Shown: positions 34,625 to 44,772, counted from the stretch's first letter. The stretch: 64,000 bases of DNA from Bacteroidales bacterium (GCA_028689615.1 JAQVCV010000006.1:40682-104681), one strand, 5' to 3'. Notes: generated from the letters alone by a model not told the origin. Numbers and translations are program-made.

Positions 34625-35372
34625 CAAAATAAAAACCATTATAGTTGATGATGAACCCCTTGCGCGTCAACTCATCACGTCATACCTTCGAAAACATCAA
34701 CAAATTGAAGTAGTTGCTGAGTGTATCGACGGTTTTCAAGGACTCAAAGCCATCAGGGAACAGAAACCTCAGTTGGTTTTCCTCGACATTCAAATGCCAC
34801 GACTTACAGGATTCGAAATGCTCGAAGTGCTCGAACATGATCCTGTGATCATTTTTTCAACCGCATACGATGAATTTGCTCTTAAAGCATTTGAGGCCAA
34901 CGCCACTGATTACCTGCTCAAACCCTACAGCCAGGAGAGATTTGATGCAGCGATTACAAAGGCGGTTGAAAAAATCGGCAACAATGCCACACAGTCTTTA
35001 AACCTGCAAAACCTTCAATCGTTGGTTGATACTTCGCCCCAACCCTTGGGCAGACTTGTACTCAAGTCAGGTTCAGGCATCGATGTGATTGCTGTTCAAA
35101 ACATCGACTATTTTTTATCGGCTGATGATTACACCGAGATTTTTTCTGGTGAAAAGAAATACCTAAAACAAAAGCCACTCAAATTCTACGACGAACACCT
35201 CGACCCGGGACAATTCGTCAGGATTCACCGAACTGCCATTCTTAACATCAGCCGGATATCTCGTCTGGAGCCTTATGGAAAAGAGAGCTGGCTTGCCATT
35301 CTGAAAGATGGATCTAAATTGCCTGTAAGCAAAACAGGTTATCAGAATTTGAAGAAAATTCTAACCTTATAA
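34617..35372 (+). CDS. LytTR family response regulator
   Basis: REC domain (VDDEP, FLDIQMP, LLKPYS) plus LytTR DNA-binding domain. Confidence 0.92.
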   Translation: MTDKIKTIIVDDEPLARQLITSYLRKHQQIEVVAECIDGFQGLKAIREQKPQLVFLDIQMPRLTGFEMLEVLEHDPVIIFSTAYDEFALKAFEANATDYLLKPYSQERFDAAITKAVEKIGNNATQSLNLQNLQSLVDTSPQPLGRLVLKSGSGIDVIAVQNIDYFLSADDYTEIFSGEKKYLKQKPLKFYDEHLDPGQFVRIHRTAILNISRISRLEPYGKESWLAILKDGSKLPVSKTGYQNLKKILTL

Positions 35373-35388
35373 GGGGGAAATAAAAAAA

Positions 35389-35484
35389 GGGTAAGCTACT
35401 TACATCGCACCGCTCAACCGGACACCCTTGCTTTCTTCCGAACCTGGGGGAATTCACCGGGAGCTGGTCGTATAAGACTTACCC
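35389..35484 (-). ncRNA. ffs: Signal recognition particle 4.5S RNA
   Basis: Minus strand gggtaag...cccaggttcggaagaaagcaaggg...cttaccc then T run; TAccTTTG promoter element just upstream (35490-35497). Confidence 0.85.
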
Positions 35485-35594
35485 GGCTGCAAAGGTAGTA
35501 ATTTTTCAAATTCACGCATCTTTTTTTTTCATTTGCCACCGGCACCCGCATTATTCTTACTTTTGTGTTTTAAACCTCTAACTCCTCATTTATC

Positions 35595-36152
35595 ATGCAA
35601 AACAAATTTAATCTGCTGTTGAACAATGGACTGAAGCACGGTGCCATCATGGGTGCCGCATTCATTCTTTTAGGAATTCTTTACTACATCTCTGGTGTTG
35701 AATTCACAAACTTCACTTTTATCATAGTCAACTTTCTGGTAAGCATCGGGCTCTTTGTCTTCTTCCTGGTTTGGAGCAACAGGCAAGCCGCAAAACTCTC
35801 TTCCACACTTAATTACGGCGAAGCCTTAATCAATTCAATAATCACAATTGTAGTATCTACATTAATCAGTGCTGTTTACACCTATGTTTTCAACGCATTT
35901 TTCGATCCCGATTATGCAAAAGAAATGATGCAAGGCGTTATCTCCTCGCTGGAAAACAATCCAAACATGCCAGCCGATCAGATTGACAAGATGTATGACC
36001 AGTTGGAAAAGATGACTCCGCTAAGCCTGACGCTTGACTCCCTTTAGCAAGGCTTGATTTTTGGGGGAATCATGTCGCTGATTGTATCGGCTTTCACACG
36101 CAAAAAAGAAGATCCCTTTGCCGAAGAGGCAGAAACCACCACACAGAATTAA
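35595..36152 (+). pseudogene. DUF4199 family membrane protein interrupted by in-frame TAG at 36045-36047
   Basis: Frame continues after TAG as QGLIFGGIMSLIVSAFTRKKEDPFAEEAETTTQN*, matching the expected DUF4199 C-terminus. Confidence 0.7.
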
Positions 36153-36161
36153 ACTATAAGA

Positions 36162-37136
36162 ATGGATTTATCAATTGTAGTTCCACTTTACAACGAAGCG
36201 GAATCGCTACCCGAACTTACTGCATGGATTGACAAAGTTTGCCAATCCATGCAGATTTCGTTTGAGGTTATCATGGTTGACGATGGCTCAACTGACACAT
36301 CATGGCAGGTTGTCAACCAACTGGCAACGAACAATCCCTTTGTCAGGGGCATTAAATTCAGGCGAAATTATGGCAAATCTGCCGCGCTTAACGTGGGCTT
36401 TGGAGCTTCACAAGGTCGCGTGGTGATAACAATGGATGCCGATTTACAAGATTCGCCTGATGAGATTCCAGAGCTGTACGAAATGATATCGGTGCAGGGT
36501 TTCGACATTGTATCGGGCTGGAAAAAGAAACGGCACGACAACCGCCTCACCAAAAACCTTCCGAGCAAGCTCTACAATTGGGCCGTAAGAAGAGTAAGCC
36601 GAATCAAACTTCACGACATGAATTGCGGATTAAAAGCCTACCGATCGGAAGTGGTTAAAAGCATCGAGGTTTACGGCGAAATGCACCGCTACATCCCTGT
36701 AATTGCCAAATGGGCCGGATTCACCAACATTGCCGAAAAAGTTGTAGTCCATCGCAAAAGGCAATATGGAACTACGAAATTCGGTATGGAACGGTTTATC
36801 AACGGATTTCTTGACCTGATATCCATCAGTTTTGTTGGACGGTTTGGGAAGAAACCGATGCACTTTTTTGGTTTCCTGGGCACCCTGATGTTTTTGGGAG
36901 GTTTTTTAGCTGCAACGTGGGTGGGAGCACAAAAGCTCCTGTTGTTAAGCCAGGGAATTCTGGCTCCCAAAGTAACCGACTCCCCTTACTTTTATATAGC
37001 CCTGACTGCCATGATCCTGGGTTCACAGTTTTTCTTAGCTGGATTTTTGGGAGAACTGATCAGCAGAAGTTCGAGCGACAGGAATCATTACTTGATAGCA
37101 GATAAAACCAACTTTCAGAACGACAGTATTAAGTGA
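36162..37136 (+). CDS. Glycosyltransferase family 2 (DPM1/GtrB-like) with C-terminal TM helices
   Basis: VVPLYNEAESLPEL, MVDDGSTD, MDADLQDSPDEIPE. Confidence 0.9.
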   Translation: MDLSIVVPLYNEAESLPELTAWIDKVCQSMQISFEVIMVDDGSTDTSWQVVNQLATNNPFVRGIKFRRNYGKSAALNVGFGASQGRVVITMDADLQDSPDEIPELYEMISVQGFDIVSGWKKKRHDNRLTKNLPSKLYNWAVRRVSRIKLHDMNCGLKAYRSEVVKSIEVYGEMHRYIPVIAKWAGFTNIAEKVVVHRKRQYGTTKFGMERFINGFLDLISISFVGRFGKKPMHFFGFLGTLMFLGGFLAATWVGAQKLLLLSQGILAPKVTDSPYFYIALTAMILGSQFFLAGFLGELISRSSSDRNHYLIADKTNFQNDSIK

Positions 37137-38263
37137 AAATAATCATGATAGGATCGGCCTTTCCTCTTAGAGGAGGGCTATCAAATTTCAACGAGCGAAT
37201 GTGCGAGGAGCTCATTAACATGGGCCACGATGTTACAATCTACACCTTCTCGCTTCAATATCCCTCCATTTTTTTCCCTGGAAAATCGCAATACAGCACC
37301 GAACCTTATTCAGGCAGAGTTCCTATTAAGGTTGTCATCAATTCTGTTAACCCATTCAATTGGTTAATAGTTGGAAATAGACTCAGACGCGAAAAGGCTG
37401 ACCTGATAGTTATAAAGTTTTGGATTCCCTTTATGGCTCCCTGTTTTGGAACAATTTTGCGCATAGCCCGATTGAACAAAACAACCAAGGCAATTGCCAT
37501 TATCGACAACATTATTCCTCATGAAAAGCGTCCCGGAGATCGAATTTTAGCTTCCTTTTTTGCAAAAAGTGTTGACGCCTTTGTTGCGATGTCAAGAAAA
37601 GTAATGACAGATATTCAACTGTTTAATACCAGAAAACCAATACTTTTCAACCCCCATCCTATTTACGATAACTTCGGCACACCCGTATCAAGAGACAAAG
37701 CTGTTGAGTTGCTGGGTCTCGACAAATCATTCCGTTACATCCTGTTTTTCGGTTTTATACGCGATTACAAAGGCTTGGACATATTGCTCAACGCTATGGC
37801 CGACAAGCGCTTGCTTCCATACAATATCAAACTGATTGTAGCAGGCGAGTTCTATACCGACTCAAAACCTTATTTGGATATAATAAGAAATCATGGAATA
37901 GAAGATCGCGTTGTTTTATCAAATGATTTCATTCCTGATAGTGAAGTATTTAAATACTTCAGCGCTTCAGACATTGTCGTTCAACCCTATAAAACAGCCA
38001 CTCAAAGCGGGGTCACACAAATTGCGTATAACTTTGACAAACCTATGATTATCACAAGAGTAGGAGGACTTGAGGAGTTTGTACCAGATGAAAAAGTAGG
38101 GTTTGTGGCCAGTCCCGACGATGTTTCAATAGCCAATTCTATCGTCAGGTTTTATGAGGAGAACCGAGAAGAACATTTCATTACCAATATCAAGATCGAG
38201 AAGAAGAAGTTCTCGTGGGATCATTGGGTAAATCAAATGATCGATTTGTTTAAAGGATTGTAA
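37133..38263 (+). CDS. Glycosyltransferase family 1/4
   Basis: GSAFPLRGGLSNFNERM; C-terminal GT-B domain VVQPYKTATQSGVTQIAYNFDKPMI. Confidence 0.88.
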   Translation: MKIIMIGSAFPLRGGLSNFNERMCEELINMGHDVTIYTFSLQYPSIFFPGKSQYSTEPYSGRVPIKVVINSVNPFNWLIVGNRLRREKADLIVIKFWIPFMAPCFGTILRIARLNKTTKAIAIIDNIIPHEKRPGDRILASFFAKSVDAFVAMSRKVMTDIQLFNTRKPILFNPHPIYDNFGTPVSRDKAVELLGLDKSFRYILFFGFIRDYKGLDILLNAMADKRLLPYNIKLIVAGEFYTDSKPYLDIIRNHGIEDRVVLSNDFIPDSEVFKYFSASDIVVQPYKTATQSGVTQIAYNFDKPMIITRVGGLEEFVPDEKVGFVASPDDVSIANSIVRFYEENREEHFITNIKIEKKKFSWDHWVNQMIDLFKGL

Positions 38264-38329
38264 CAGTTTGGTCGAAATGATTGTATTATTGTATCTTTGT
38301 AATTGGACGCACCAGAAAAAATATTATTC

Positions 38330-39682
38330 ATGAAACGCCAAACCTACTTCCTTTTGAATCAGTTGCTCTTGTTTGGTTTGCTTTTGTCAGCATACTCAAC
38401 AACAGCTCAAAAACAAATTGTCATAAAACCTGGTCCACTTAACGGGAAGTTTTGTTATCTGAATTCTTACAATTTCAATGGCAACTACCAAACGGAAAGC
38501 CTGATTGCAGCGGCATGGACCTACGGTGGTGAGTTCGGAATTGGAAGAAGTTTTTTTAGTTTTGACTTGCCGGCAATTCCTGCTTCCTGTTCAAACCTTC
38601 ATGCCACTTTACAACTTTTTTTTGATCCAACATCGGCTCATGTTGGACATGGAGGCGATAACATTTGTAAATTAGAACGAATTGTGAGCAGTTGGGATGA
38701 ATTCAATATAGATTGGAGCCATCAGCCTCAGGTTGACAGTTCGTTAAGGGTGTTTCTGCCAACATCTATCACCTCCAATCAGTCGTATCCCGAAATTGAT
38801 GTTACATCTTTAGTAACAAAAATGTATGAATTACCCCAAACCAGTTTTGGCTTTCGTCTGAGTTTGCTTACAGAGAACCTGTACCGAAGCATGATACTTT
38901 CCAGTTGCAACCACTCGGATGAATCACTCAGACCAACATTAATTATTACTTACGATTCATGCTCTTTCCCTGACAACCAGTTCTCATTCAGCACTCATGA
39001 GGCTTTCGTTCAATTCACCTACACCGACTCTACCACCTCCGAATGGCATTGGAACTTTGGAGACCAATCTTCTTCAAACCTTCAAAACCCATCACATACT
39101 TATACGCGGCCAGGCACCTACATTGTAACTTTAACTGCCATCAACCAATGTGGCCGCACAACCATGTCGGATACTCTGACAGTTTGCGATCCCCCGGTTG
39201 CCGACTTTGTTTATCGAGTCGATAACCAGGTAGTTAGATTCATCAACATGTCGCAAAATGCCGATTCCTGGTACTGGAGCTTTGGTAATGGTTTCTTTTC
39301 GAATCTCGAAAACCCGGTCTATCACTTTTTAGAACCTGGAACTTACGAAACCTGTCTTCTTGCATCAAACTCATGCGGCTCAGATATTCGATGCAATCGA
39401 ATTGTTATAGAAGCATATACCAACCCACAATCCACCGGAACAGAAACTGAAATTGAAACCACTCCCAATCCAACATCCGGCGAATTGAAGGTGACATCAA
39501 GCCTCAATCATACCATCCTGAAAATTGAAATCAGTACCACGTCGGGGCGCATTGTTCAAACACTCTTCCCTGAAGCAGTGGCAAGTGTTTCCATCAATAT
39601 TTCAAACTTAGATTCCGGAGCTTATATAGTAAAAACCATTACTACTCAGGGCGAATACTCCAAATTAATAATAAAAGAATAG
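38330..39682 (+). CDS. Secreted DNRLRE/PKD-domain protein with T9SS sorting domain
   Basis: Two PKD repeats (WHWNFGDQSSSNLQNPSHTYTRPGTY; WYWSFGNGFFSNLENPVYHFLEPGTY); C-terminal sorting domain. Confidence 0.85.
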   Translation: MKRQTYFLLNQLLLFGLLLSAYSTTAQKQIVIKPGPLNGKFCYLNSYNFNGNYQTESLIAAAWTYGGEFGIGRSFFSFDLPAIPASCSNLHATLQLFFDPTSAHVGHGGDNICKLERIVSSWDEFNIDWSHQPQVDSSLRVFLPTSITSNQSYPEIDVTSLVTKMYELPQTSFGFRLSLLTENLYRSMILSSCNHSDESLRPTLIITYDSCSFPDNQFSFSTHEAFVQFTYTDSTTSEWHWNFGDQSSSNLQNPSHTYTRPGTYIVTLTAINQCGRTTMSDTLTVCDPPVADFVYRVDNQVVRFINMSQNADSWYWSFGNGFFSNLENPVYHFLEPGTYETCLLASNSCGSDIRCNRIVIEAYTNPQSTGTETEIETTPNPTSGELKVTSSLNHTILKIEISTTSGRIVQTLFPEAVASVSINISNLDSGAYIVKTITTQGEYSKLIIKE

Positions 39683-39704
39683 TCCCCTGATTATATCTCT
39701 TTAC

Positions 39705-40871
39705 ATGTCAATACTACCGACCGAAAACAAAAAATCTATTCTCAGGCAATCCACCCTGCTGCGCTCAGCAAGTTCGGAAACCATCTCCAATCTCGCAGAA
39801 AACGCCATCGAAATAGAGGCTGCAATGGGCGAAACAATCTTGTATCAGGGAGATGTGAGCAACGAATTTTACTTCATCAGCGAAGGCGAGGTGGAGGTTT
39901 CCGTTGCAACTCACCCAATCAAAACCCTGGTAAAAGGCGATGTATTTGGACTTTATCCACTTGCTGATTTTGGTGAACGATCGGCCGACATCATCGCTAC
40001 GAAACCATCCAAACTGTTAAAACTCACTGGCGAAAACTTCTTTAAAGCAGCCGAGACCGATCCGGGTTTAATCAAGGGTTTGGCATTGGAAATCAGTACC
40101 AACAGCAGAAATCTGCTTTCGCTTCACCAAATCATCGCAACTCAACGTGATGAAATTGAGAAACAAAAAATGGAACTGGCCGAGCTCAACAAAACCAAAG
40201 ACAAGCTCTTTAGCATCATGGGACATGACCTGCGAAGTCCGGTTGCAAGCATCATCACCCTTATTGAAATTCTCATATCCGATTTGGATGATATGCAACC
40301 CGATGACATCAGATCGATGCTCAACGATATCAGTCAACTAAGTCAGATCCACCTGAAGTTGCTTGAAAACCTGTTGCAATGGGCTCGTTTGCATACAGGA
40401 GCTACAAAAGTGTGCATCGAGCCTATTCTTCTTTCAGATGTTTTAGATGAAACTCTTGATTTTTGCGAATACAAACTGAAGGCTAAAGATATAACTCTAA
40501 ATAAGAAAACAGAATACAACTCAACAGTGCGAGCCGACAAAAACATGGTTCAAACTGTTTTGCGCAACCTGATTACCAATGCCGCGAAATTCACTCCCAG
40601 GGGAGGCACTGTAACCCTATCAACCCAACTGTTTAACGGTCATGAGGTAGTAGTTACAGTGAGCGATACCGGAATTGGAATGAATCAAGCGCAAACCGAC
40701 CGTCTGTTCCGCCTCGACAAAGTTCAATCGAGATATGGAACTGAGAACGAAGCAGGAACAGGTTTGGGTCTCATTATTTGTCATGATTTTATTAAAATAA
40801 TCGGCGGAAAAATCTGGGTCGAAAGCAACGAAAACCAAGGTTCTTCGTTCTCATTTACCATTCCTTTATAA
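39705..40871 (+). CDS. Cyclic nucleotide-binding domain / histidine kinase fusion
   Basis: N-terminal cNMP-like beta barrel; SIMGHDLRSPVASI H box; HATPase GTGLGLIICHDFI. Confidence 0.88.
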   Translation: MSILPTENKKSILRQSTLLRSASSETISNLAENAIEIEAAMGETILYQGDVSNEFYFISEGEVEVSVATHPIKTLVKGDVFGLYPLADFGERSADIIATKPSKLLKLTGENFFKAAETDPGLIKGLALEISTNSRNLLSLHQIIATQRDEIEKQKMELAELNKTKDKLFSIMGHDLRSPVASIITLIEILISDLDDMQPDDIRSMLNDISQLSQIHLKLLENLLQWARLHTGATKVCIEPILLSDVLDETLDFCEYKLKAKDITLNKKTEYNSTVRADKNMVQTVLRNLITNAAKFTPRGGTVTLSTQLFNGHEVVVTVSDTGIGMNQAQTDRLFRLDKVQSRYGTENEAGTGLGLIICHDFIKIIGGKIWVESNENQGSSFSFTIPL

Positions 40872-40886
40872 CTTTTTATTAGAACA

Positions 40887-41909
40887 ATGATATTCAGAAG
40901 CAAGGCACCATTACGGCTTGGATTAGCCGGTGGAGGAACCGATGTAGCACCTTATTGTGACCTGTTTGGGGGAGCCATACTCAACGCAACCATCAGCATG
41001 TACGCGTGGGCTACCATAGAACCCCGTACCGACAACCGAATCATTCTTCATTCAGCCGACAGAAAAGAAGCAGTCGAGATTGAAGCTCAAAAAAGCCTAC
41101 CCCTTGATGGGCAGATGGTTTTACACAAAGGCATCTACAACCGTTTGATAGCAGACTATGATTTGCAGCCTTTTGGATTTGAACTAACTACCTTTGTTGA
41201 TGCCCCTGCCGGATCGGGGCTAGGTACTTCGTCAACCCTTATGGTAGCCATTCTTGGGGCTTTCGCTGAAATGCTTTCCCTACCTCTTGGTGAATACGAC
41301 CTGGCCCGATTAGCTTATGAAATTGAACGGAAAGATCTGGCTATGGCCGGAGGCAAACAAGACCAATATGCCGCTACATTTGGGGGTGTAAACTTCATGG
41401 AGTTTTCCGATAACGAGAAAGTTATCGTCAACCCGTTGCGAATCAGACAAAGATACCTGGATGAACTGGCCCACAACCTTCTGCTCTATTACACAGAAAC
41501 CAGCCGCTTGTCATCCACCATTATCGAAGAGCAAGCTGGTAACGTTGTCAAAAAAAATGAGCGGTCAATCGAGGCCATGCACAAACTCAAAGAGCAGGCA
41601 GTGATGATGAAGGAAGCCCTCCTCAAGGGGCAACTCGATAAAATAGGTGATATTCTGGATTTTGGTTGGCATTATAAAAAACAAATGGCCAGTGCCATCA
41701 CCAACCCCATGCTCGATGCTATCTACGATGCAGCTAAAGGAGCAGGAGCCACCGGGGGAAAAATCAGCGGAGCAGGTGGCGGAGGGTTTATGATCTTCTA
41801 TTGCCCCGCGAATACCCGTACCAAAGTAACAGAAGCCTTAGAACAATTCGGCGGCGCCTGCCGACGGTATGAGTTTACTACAAGGGGTTTGACTGCGTGG
41901 TCGATCTAA
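40887..41909 (+). CDS. hddA: GHMP kinase, D-glycero-alpha-D-manno-heptose 7-phosphate kinase-like
   Basis: APLRLGLAGGGTDVAPYCD, APAGSGLGTSSTLMVAI, GGKQDQYAATFGG. Confidence 0.85.
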   Translation: MIFRSKAPLRLGLAGGGTDVAPYCDLFGGAILNATISMYAWATIEPRTDNRIILHSADRKEAVEIEAQKSLPLDGQMVLHKGIYNRLIADYDLQPFGFELTTFVDAPAGSGLGTSSTLMVAILGAFAEMLSLPLGEYDLARLAYEIERKDLAMAGGKQDQYAATFGGVNFMEFSDNEKVIVNPLRIRQRYLDELAHNLLLYYTETSRLSSTIIEEQAGNVVKKNERSIEAMHKLKEQAVMMKEALLKGQLDKIGDILDFGWHYKKQMASAITNPMLDAIYDAAKGAGATGGKISGAGGGGFMIFYCPANTRTKVTEALEQFGGACRRYEFTTRGLTAWSI

Positions 41910-42100
41910 CAGATACGAATAGGTAATATGCTTAAAGTGTAGTTGATAAACTGATACTAATCAGGCTGTTAATCCATATCCGGTGCCGTGAAGATTCGTT
42001 AATCAGAACAGCACTGGATTTTTTTGTAATTTTGTATCCCGATAAGCCATTTCTACTTCACGAAAGAGAAGTGAATTATAAATAATTGAAAATATAACAC

Positions 42101-42682
42101 ATGAGCGACCACATCAAGCAAATAATTGGCGAATCGGTAACACTCAAGCAGCAATTGCTGAATTCACCCGAATTAATCAATAATATAGACAAAACGGTAC
42201 AGGCCTGCGTATTGTCACTTAAGAACAATGGGAAGGTATTGTTTTGCGGGAATGGCGGAAGTGCAGCCGATGCCCAACATCTGGCTGCCGAGTTGTCGGG
42301 AAGGTTTTATTACGATCGCCCTCCGCTCCCTTCTGAGGCCTTGCACGTTAACACCTCCTACCTCACAGCAGTAGCCAACGATTACAGCTACGACGAAGTG
42401 TATGCCCGTATGGTTAAAGCTGTCGGCAAACCGGGAGATGTTTTGGTAGGACTAAGCACATCAGGAAACTCAAAAAACATCGTGAAAGCCTTCGAGAAGG
42501 CGGAAGAACTTAACATCATCACTGTGGCTCTTACCGGCGAAACAGGCGGAGCAATGCGTCAAACTGCCGACATCCTGATCAACATCCCTTCCACCGATAC
42601 ACCCAGAATCCAGGAAGCCCATATCCTGATTGGACACATCATCTGCCAACTTATCGAAGAACAAATGTTTCCAAAAGGTTGA
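42101..42682 (+). CDS. gmhA: D-sedoheptulose 7-phosphate isomerase
   Basis: FCGNGGSAADAQHLAAELSGRF, LSTSGNSKNIVKA. Confidence 0.9.
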   Translation: MSDHIKQIIGESVTLKQQLLNSPELINNIDKTVQACVLSLKNNGKVLFCGNGGSAADAQHLAAELSGRFYYDRPPLPSEALHVNTSYLTAVANDYSYDEVYARMVKAVGKPGDVLVGLSTSGNSKNIVKAFEKAEELNIITVALTGETGGAMRQTADILINIPSTDTPRIQEAHILIGHIICQLIEEQMFPKG

Positions 42683-42685
42683 CGT

Positions 42686-43396
42686 ATGTTTAAAGAAGTA
42701 ATTGTACTGGCAGGAGGCTTCGGAACTCGTTTGCAGCAAGTTGTAAGCGATCTTCCCAAAGCTATGGCTCCCATCCAGGGCCGCCCTTTTCTTGAATACC
42801 TTCTCGACCACCTGGAGTATTTCAGTGTAAAAAAAGTGATCCTTGCCACCGGGTACAAACACGATCTTGTTGAAACCCATTTCGGGAAGAAATACAAATA
42901 CCTGAAGATCGAGTATTCGCGTGAAACTGAGCCACTGGGAACAGGAGGAGCCATTAGCAAAGCATTGACACTGTGCGAGTCGAAAAGGGTACTCGTGATG
43001 AATGGTGACACCCTTTTTAAAGTAAATCTGGGCAAACTCAACGATTTTACTTTGGTTCAGAAAAGCCGCTGCACGATGGTTTTGCGTGAAGTTGACGATG
43101 TGACCCGCTACGGAGCCGTAGCCCTCGATCAACATGCCAGGGTGAATCAATTTGCAGAAAAAGGAGGAGCCTCGGGAAAGGGTTTGATTAACGGAGGCGT
43201 TTATGCGCTGGAGAAAACCTTGCTGGACGAATACTCTCTGCCCGAAAAATTTTCGTTCGAGAAAGATTTCCTCGAAAAATACTACGCTACCATCCCGATT
43301 CATGGAATGGTATGCAAACAATATTTCTTAGACATTGGCATTCCTGAAGATTATGAGAAAGCACAAAGTGAATTTGCCCAGTTTACTGAAATCTGA
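42686..43396 (+). CDS. hddC: D-glycero-alpha-D-manno-heptose 1-phosphate guanylyltransferase-like nucleotidyltransferase
   Basis: VLAGGFGTRLQQVVSDLPKAMAPIQGRPFLEYLLD. Confidence 0.85.
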   Translation: MFKEVIVLAGGFGTRLQQVVSDLPKAMAPIQGRPFLEYLLDHLEYFSVKKVILATGYKHDLVETHFGKKYKYLKIEYSRETEPLGTGGAISKALTLCESKRVLVMNGDTLFKVNLGKLNDFTLVQKSRCTMVLREVDDVTRYGAVALDQHARVNQFAEKGGASGKGLINGGVYALEKTLLDEYSLPEKFSFEKDFLEKYYATIPIHGMVCKQYFLDIGIPEDYEKAQSEFAQFTEI

Positions 43397-43931
43397 CGAC
43401 TGGTCGCTTTTTCTTGATCGCGACGGAGTAATAAACCAAAGGCTGGTTGATGATTATGTAAAAAACACCAACGAGTTTCAGTTTACAGATGGGTTCACCC
43501 GCGCTTTGTCAGATTTAACACCGTTTTTCAAACACATTGTGGTGGTTACCAACCAACAGGGAATTGGCAAAGGGCTGATGAGCGAGGCTGCTTTGTCAAC
43601 CATTCACCAACACATGATAGCCGAATGCAACAAGGAAGGTGGACGGATTGACCATGTGTTTTATTGTCCCGATCTGAAAGAGAGCAGGAGTTTGAACCGG
43701 AAACCCAATATCGGGATGGGACTTCAGGCCAGGAAAGCATTTCCACGAATCAGGTTCAACCGATCCGTTATGGCAGGCGACTCACTTTCCGACATGGAGT
43801 TTGGCCGCAAACTTAAGATGGTTACCGTGTTTATCGATAATGGCGACCCTTCTCCCCTGCCCGATCACCTTGCTGATTTCAGATTTAAAACTTTTTCAGA
43901 GTTTGCAAAATGGCTGACCGGAAACCTCTGA
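43353..43931 (+). CDS. gmhB: D-glycero-D-manno-heptose 1,7-bisphosphate phosphatase (HAD-IIIA)
   Basis: LFLDRDGVINQRL, VVTNQQGIGKGLM, MAGDSLSDMEFG. Confidence 0.85.
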   Translation: MRKHKVNLPSLLKSDDWSLFLDRDGVINQRLVDDYVKNTNEFQFTDGFTRALSDLTPFFKHIVVVTNQQGIGKGLMSEAALSTIHQHMIAECNKEGGRIDHVFYCPDLKESRSLNRKPNIGMGLQARKAFPRIRFNRSVMAGDSLSDMEFGRKLKMVTVFIDNGDPSPLPDHLADFRFKTFSEFAKWLTGNL

Positions 43932-44015
43932 TAACTCCGAAAGGCTCGTCACGTTGCGGTACCAGGAAAGGGTGCAACCGCATCTTCATCTCTTATTCAA
44001 CCAAATACCAATAGA

Positions 44016-44672
44016 ATGGAATCAATCAGGATTGTAATTGTTGACGATCACCGGATACTGCGCGACGGCATCAGGTCGCTTATCCAGGGACAGCCCGACA
44101 TCGAAATTTTGGGAGAAGCAGGTTCTTATTCAGAGCTAATGAGCTTATTGGGGATGTACAATCCTGATGTACTGCTGATGGACATCAGCCTTCCCGGCCC
44201 GTCGGGGATCGACATAACCCGACGCCTGCTCAACGACACCGATTACCAGCATATAAGCATCCTGATTCTATCGGGAATCCCGCAAGAAGACACCATCATG
44301 CAGGCAATCCAGGCTGGTGCCAAAGGTTTTCTGCCCAAGAACACTTCGCGCGAGGAACTTTTGACAGCCATCAGAGATTTGGCTGTTGGAAAAGAGTTTT
44401 TTAGCCCGGCAATTAGCGAAATCATTCTCAAAAGCTATATCGACAAAGCCAGACTTCAATCATCGGGTGCAACTACTGCTTTATCGAAAAGAGAGGAAGA
44501 GATAATAAAACTTGTAGCCGAAGGGCTGACCAACCATGAAATAGCCGATACACTTTTTATCAGCATCCGCACTGTGGAAACTCACAAAAACCGGATCATG
44601 ACCAAGCTGGGTTTAAAAACCACTGCCGAAATGGTAAAATATGCAATAAAAAATCACCTTTACACCCCATAA
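44016..44672 (+). CDS. NarL/FixJ family response regulator (REC-LuxR)
   Basis: VDDHRILRDGIRSLI; LSKREEEIIKLVAEGLTNHEIADTLFISIRTVETHKNRIMTKL. Confidence 0.93.
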   Translation: MESIRIVIVDDHRILRDGIRSLIQGQPDIEILGEAGSYSELMSLLGMYNPDVLLMDISLPGPSGIDITRRLLNDTDYQHISILILSGIPQEDTIMQAIQAGAKGFLPKNTSREELLTAIRDLAVGKEFFSPAISEIILKSYIDKARLQSSGATTALSKREEEIIKLVAEGLTNHEIADTLFISIRTVETHKNRIMTKLGLKTTAEMVKYAIKNHLYTP

Positions 44673-44772
44673 GTCTTATTTGCAAATGAACACATACACA
44701 CCAAATTGAGTTCTTTGAACGTCCATTACTAACTTGTTATACCGCAAATCAAAGCAGATTAAATCATTTTCT

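Noticed and set aside
36045-36047. Genome-wide recoding of TAG
   Set aside because: Other genes in the window end naturally in TAG (e.g. 666-668 and lipA at 49493-49495), so local mutation, error or readthrough is more likely.
42470-43321. Long antisense ORF (283 aa) over gmhA/hddC
   Set aside because: Overlaps well-supported sense genes and has no recognisable domain; typical spurious antisense ORF.
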